From positions 682,001 through 746,000 of the forward strand of contig NZ_SADE01000004.1 in the NCBI RefSeq assembly GCF_004005845.1: a DNA stretch of 64,000 nucleotides. The letters run 5' to 3'. The notes beneath the pieces were generated by a model. The model saw only the letters and a list, made by a program, of their open reading frames with translations, was not told the origin of the DNA and ran no database searches. Position numbers and translations under genes: made by a program. Shown in pieces: positions 60,799-64,000 of this stretch. The stretch's first letter is position 1; the number at the start of each line of letters is the position of its first letter. Source of the DNA: Hwanghaeella grinnelliae (GTDB lineage: Bacteria; Pseudomonadota; Alphaproteobacteria; UBA8366; Aestuariispiraceae).

Positions 60799-62199
60799 CT
60801 AGCTGAAAGCGGGACGGCCGATCGGGGGCAGGTCATGTTCAAGCGCGGCGCCAATGCGCAGCACCATGGCTTCGTCATGGCCACGGCCGACGACCTGCAT
60901 GCTGGTCGGCAATCCCTGCGGGTCGAGCGAAATCGGCAAGGTCATGCCGCACATTTCCAGGAAGTTGAACGGACGGGAGAAGTAACCCGGCGTGGTCGTC
61001 TGGTCGGCGTCTTCGACCGGGCAGGCGACGTCCGGGGTGCCCGGCGTCAGCAGGGCGTCGAAGCCTTTCATCGCATGCGCGAACCGCGCTTTCATATCCT
61101 TGCGCTTTTCAAGACTGCGGACATATTCCCAAGCTGGCAGTGACTTGCCGCCCATCATGCGCGCCCGGACATCTTCGTCCATCGGGGCGGCCGGGTCGTC
61201 GTAATAGGCGCCGTGGTTCTGATAGCCCTCGACGGCGATGATCATCCCGTTCATGGCCGCCAGATCGCCATAGCCGAAGGGGGCGTCGAAGACCTTGATC
61301 TCCGCGCCCAAGGCTTTCAGGCGTTCAGCCGCCATGTCATAGGCTTCCAGCATGTCAGACGTGCAGACGGCGCGCTCAGCGGCATTCATCACGCCCAGCG
61401 TCAGGCCCTTTACGCCCTTGTCCAATTGACCGTACAGCCCGTCCGATTTCGCCGCGTCCTGTTCCATGGCCCAGCCTTCGCGGCCCAGCATGACTTCGTA
61501 CAAAATGACGGCGTCGCGCACGGTCTGGACGATCGGGCCTGGCGTGTCGAGGGTCTGCGACAGGGGCATGATGCCGTCCAGCGGCAGTTGTTCGGCGGTG
61601 ACCTTCAACCCGACAAGGCCGCAAAAGGCCGCCGGGACACGCACCGACCCACCGGTGTCGCTGCCGATGGCGCCTGCGGCGAGGCGGCTGGCGACCGCCG
61701 CCGCGGACCCGGATGACGACCCGCCCGGCACCCGGTGTGTATCCATGTCCCAGGGGTTGTAGGGTGTACCCATCAACTGATTGGTGCCCCAACCGCCGAA
61801 GGCGCATTCGACTGTTTTGGTCTTGCCGAGAACAATGCCGCCCGCACCGAGCAGACGTTTGACCATCGTGCCGGTTCCGGGGGAAACGCGGTCAGCCATC
61901 GCCTTCGACCCAAAGGTCGTGACCGTGCCTTCCACATCGAAGATGTCCTTCAGACCGAAGGGAATGCCGTGGAACGGACCGATCACACTGCCGGCTGCAA
62001 AGGCCTTGTCGGCCGCTTCAGCGGCCTGCATGGCCTTTTCCGCCCAGATCGCTTGATAGGCGCCGACAGCAGGGTCGTGTTTCGCGATACGGTCCAGGTA
62101 GCGGCGTGTCGCCTCACTGGGGCGAAGCGACCCGGCCCGATAGGCCATGGCAATACCGGCGATCGTGTCCAGTGGTGATAGTGGTTTAACCTGTGGCAT
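60799..62199 (-). CDS. amidase-signature family hydrolase
   Basis: The 466 residues carry the Ser-cis-Ser-Lys triad: K84 (FGLKDIF), S161 (PGGSSSGSAAAVAS) and S185 (GSDTGGSVRVPAAFCG). GatA-type, indole-acetamide and other amide hydrolases share this core, and no GatB or GatC is next to it. It lies 32 bases downstream of the fused dipeptide-type ATPase gene, so it probably acts on an amide brought in by that transporter. Confidence 0.93.
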   Translation of the reverse strand: MPQVKPLSPLDTIAGIAMAYRAGSLRPSEATRRYLDRIAKHDPAVGAYQAIWAEKAMQAAEAADKAFAAGSVIGPFHGIPFGLKDIFDVEGTVTTFGSKAMADRVSPGTGTMVKRLLGAGGIVLGKTKTVECAFGGWGTNQLMGTPYNPWDMDTHRVPGGSSSGSAAAVASRLAAGAIGSDTGGSVRVPAAFCGLVGLKVTAEQLPLDGIMPLSQTLDTPGPIVQTVRDAVILYEVMLGREGWAMEQDAAKSDGLYGQLDKGVKGLTLGVMNAAERAVCTSDMLEAYDMAAERLKALGAEIKVFDAPFGYGDLAAMNGMIIAVEGYQNHGAYYDDPAAPMDEDVRARMMGGKSLPAWEYVRSLEKRKDMKARFAHAMKGFDALLTPGTPDVACPVEDADQTTTPGYFSRPFNFLEMCGMTLPISLDPQGLPTSMQVVGRGHDEAMVLRIGAALEHDLPPIGRPAFS

Positions 62200-62231
62200 T
62201 CGATCCCCCCGGTGTTTCTTTTTAGGTTATG

Positions 62232-63872
62232 TCAGGCGACATCCTCCGTCTGCCAATCCTTACCCGGAATGGCGGCCAGAAGCGCCTTTGTGTAGTCGTG
62301 CTGCGGATCGCCGAACAGTTCCGCGGTCGGCCCGATTTCAACCACCTTGCCGTATTGCATCACCGCGACCCGGTCGCAGACCTGGGCGGCGACGCGCAGG
62401 TCGTGGGTAATGAAGACCATGGAAAGGTTCATCTGTTTGCGGATCTTGTCCAGCAGTTCCAGGATCTGCGCCTGGATTGACACATCCAAGGCCGAAACTG
62501 GTTCATCCGCGATCAGGATATCCGGTTCCAGCGCAAGCGCCCGGGCGATGCCGATACGCTGGCGCTGTCCACCGGAAAATTCGTGCGGGAAACGGTCGAA
62601 GGCGCTTTCCTCAAGCCCGACGATGGATATCAGTTCCTTCGCGCGCTTGTTTGCTTCTTCCTTGTCCACACCTTGCAGGATTGGCCCTTGGGCGATGATT
62701 TGCCCGACGCGTATGCGGGGGTTCAGCGAGGCGAAGGGGTCCTGAAAGACCATCTGCAACCGTCGCCGATGCGGACGCATATGCTTGCGGTCCAGTTTCG
62801 AAATTTCCTGGTCGCCGACATAGATTTCGCCGTCGTCGATATCCATCAGCCGGATCAGGCAACGCGCCATGGTGGACTTTCCGGACCCGCTTTCGCCCAC
62901 AATGCCGAGTGTTTCCCCGCGATGGACTTCGATGCTGACATCGTTGACCGCATGAACCACGCGGTCCTTTTTGCCGAAAAGGCTGAAACCGCCGGTGCTG
63001 CCGAAGGTCTTGCGGACGCCATGCGCCGACAGGACGCTTTCCTTGGATTGCTCGCGCGCCGCGCGCGGCTTCAGTTTTGGAATGGCGGCGATCAACCCCT
63101 TGGTATACGGGTGTTGCGGGGCATTCAGGACCTCATGGACCGTACCCATTTCGACGAGTTTGCCGTATTGCATCACGGCCACGCGGTCGGCGATATCCGC
63201 CACCACGCCGAAATCATGGGTGATGAAGAGAACGCCGGTGTGATGCTGTTGCTGCAATTCCTTGATCAGCTTCAGGATCTGCGCCTGGGTGGTGACGTCC
63301 AAAGCCGTCGTCGGTTCGTCCGCGATCAGGATCTTTGGCTCCAAGGCCAAGGCCATGGCGATCATCGCCCGCTGACGCTGGCCGCCTGACAATTCATGCG
63401 GATAGGCGCGCATGATGCCTGCCGGGTCCGGCAGGTTCACATCAGTCAGCAATTGCAGTGCCCGCGCCGCGCGTTCCTTGGCAGGCATGCTGACATGAAA
63501 ACGGAAGATTTCGTCGATCTGATCACCGATCCGCATGACCGGGTTCAGGGCCGTCATCGGTTCCTGAAAAATCATCGAGATCTCGTTGCCCCGAATGTCG
63601 CGCAGCCGTTCCGGCGTGACCTTCGTGGTGTCTTCACCCAGGAAATTGATCGCCCCATCGCCGACCCGCACCTTCGGGCCGGGCAGCAATCCCATCACGG
63701 CACGCGCGGTCAGGGATTTGCCTGACCCGCTTTCGCCCACGATGCAAAGCGTTTCGCCGGGGCTGAGGTCGATCGAGATATCCTCCACCGCATAGCGGCG
63801 ATCCGCACCGTCCGGCAACAGGATCGAGAGGTTCTGGATATCGAGTAGTTTCTGGCTCGTGGTATCGCTCAT
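62232..63872 (-). CDS. fused dipeptide/oligopeptide ABC ATPase (DppD-DppF type)
   Basis: The 546 residues contain two complete ABC domains. The first (1-250) has [14 protein letters not shown] and the signature [16 protein letters not shown]; the second (285-545) has [14 protein letters not shown] and [16 protein letters not shown]. Fusion of D and F is common in alphaproteobacteria. Its ATG overlaps the permease stop (ATGA). The importer would carry peptides or related compounds. Confidence 0.95.
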   Translation of the reverse strand: MSDTTSQKLLDIQNLSILLPDGADRRYAVEDISIDLSPGETLCIVGESGSGKSLTARAVMGLLPGPKVRVGDGAINFLGEDTTKVTPERLRDIRGNEISMIFQEPMTALNPVMRIGDQIDEIFRFHVSMPAKERAARALQLLTDVNLPDPAGIMRAYPHELSGGQRQRAMIAMALALEPKILIADEPTTALDVTTQAQILKLIKELQQQHHTGVLFITHDFGVVADIADRVAVMQYGKLVEMGTVHEVLNAPQHPYTKGLIAAIPKLKPRAAREQSKESVLSAHGVRKTFGSTGGFSLFGKKDRVVHAVNDVSIEVHRGETLGIVGESGSGKSTMARCLIRLMDIDDGEIYVGDQEISKLDRKHMRPHRRRLQMVFQDPFASLNPRIRVGQIIAQGPILQGVDKEEANKRAKELISIVGLEESAFDRFPHEFSGGQRQRIGIARALALEPDILIADEPVSALDVSIQAQILELLDKIRKQMNLSMVFITHDLRVAAQVCDRVAVMQYGKVVEIGPTAELFGDPQHDYTKALLAAIPGKDWQTEDVA

Positions 63873-64000
63873 TGGCGTTCCCTCAGGCGCGGGTTCAAGG
63901 CGTCATTCAGGCCTTCGCCGACAAGGTTGATGGCAAGGACAGTGACCAGGATCGCAATACCCGGGAAGGTACAGACCCACCAGGCAGACCGCAGCATCGT
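63869..64000 (-). CDS. DppC-type ABC permease (C-terminal end, runs off the window)
   Basis: The minus-strand frame reads 43 residues to a stop at 63869-63871. The tail [32 protein letters not shown] is typical of the last helix and end of DppC/OppC permeases. The rest of the gene, and its DppB partner, lie outside the window. Confidence 0.9.
   Translation of the reverse strand, partial: TMLRSAWWVCTFPGIAILVTVLAINLVGEGLNDALNPRLRERQ

Noticed and set aside
1-64000. CRISPR array, insertion sequence, prophage or integrated element
   Set aside because: No regular direct-repeat array, transposase, integrase or tRNA-linked attachment site was seen.

Overview
The window is GC-rich chromosomal DNA (about 60% by eye) with tightly packed operons and many ATGA/GTGA start-stop overlaps. 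The gene content points to a free-living, probably aquatic or marine alphaproteobacterium. Clues are a fused MrpA-MrpB antiporter subunit, hisZ next to purA, an RpoH-type sigma-32, serC-serA in one operon and many periplasmic binding-protein transporters; Rhodospirillales or a relative is likely, but that is an inference from gene order and protein style. I see no rRNA, tRNA, CRISPR array, insertion sequence, prophage or plasmid origin.

Layout. 0-3.7 kb (minus strand): the start of an acyl-CoA dehydrogenase, an FAD-linked D-2-hydroxyacid oxidase and an unrecognised 449-residue protein. 3.8-9.8 kb (minus): a complete Mrp cation/proton antiporter operon (AB-C-D-E-F-G). 10-15.6 kb: threonylcarbamoyl-AMP synthase, an orphan ParA-type ATPase, a MaoC-like hot-dog protein, an SLC13-type permease with two TrkA-C domains, an FkbM-type methyltransferase and an acetyltransferase. 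15.6-22.8 kb: serC-serA behind a good sigma-70 promoter, a TTC38-like repeat protein, hisZ and purA. 22.9-26.6 kb: a degenerate protein kinase (pseudokinase) with a C-terminal membrane anchor, a small polytopic membrane partner, a multi-hairpin convergent spacer and rpoH. 26.9-29.7 kb: rluD, a small anchored protein, a PAS_5 protein and folE.

30-36.2 kb: a phosphorus-scavenging locus. A PhnF-type regulator converges on an operon encoding a UgpABCE-like ABC importer and a GpdQ-like phosphodiesterase. Four 7-bp half-sites at exact 11-bp spacing, upstream of the operon, look like a tandem Pho box. 36.4-47.3 kb: a nucleoside uptake and salvage operon (BMP-type importer, cdd, purine nucleoside phosphorylase, deoC, deoA, deoB) ending in a PhyH-family dioxygenase and a HAD hydrolase. 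It can in principle take nucleosides from the medium to central carbon. 47.3-52.5 kb: BrkB/YihY family protein, fabI, aroC and an MscS-type channel.

52.5-59.2 kb: an acyl-CoA synthetase diverging from a NitT/TauT-type importer, an FAD-dependent oxidoreductase and an enoyl-CoA hydratase, which looks like an uptake-and-activation route for an unknown acid. 59.2-64 kb: a divergent LysR/LysE pair, an amidase, a fused DppD-DppF ATPase and the end of a DppC permease.

Most genes belong to known families. The stretches most worth a second look are the Pho-box/PhnF/GpdQ/Ugp locus, the pseudokinase and membrane-protein pair, the NitT-FAD-enoyl-CoA hydratase cluster, and several structured non-coding stretches, including a similar hairpin directly after each of the three complete binding-protein genes.
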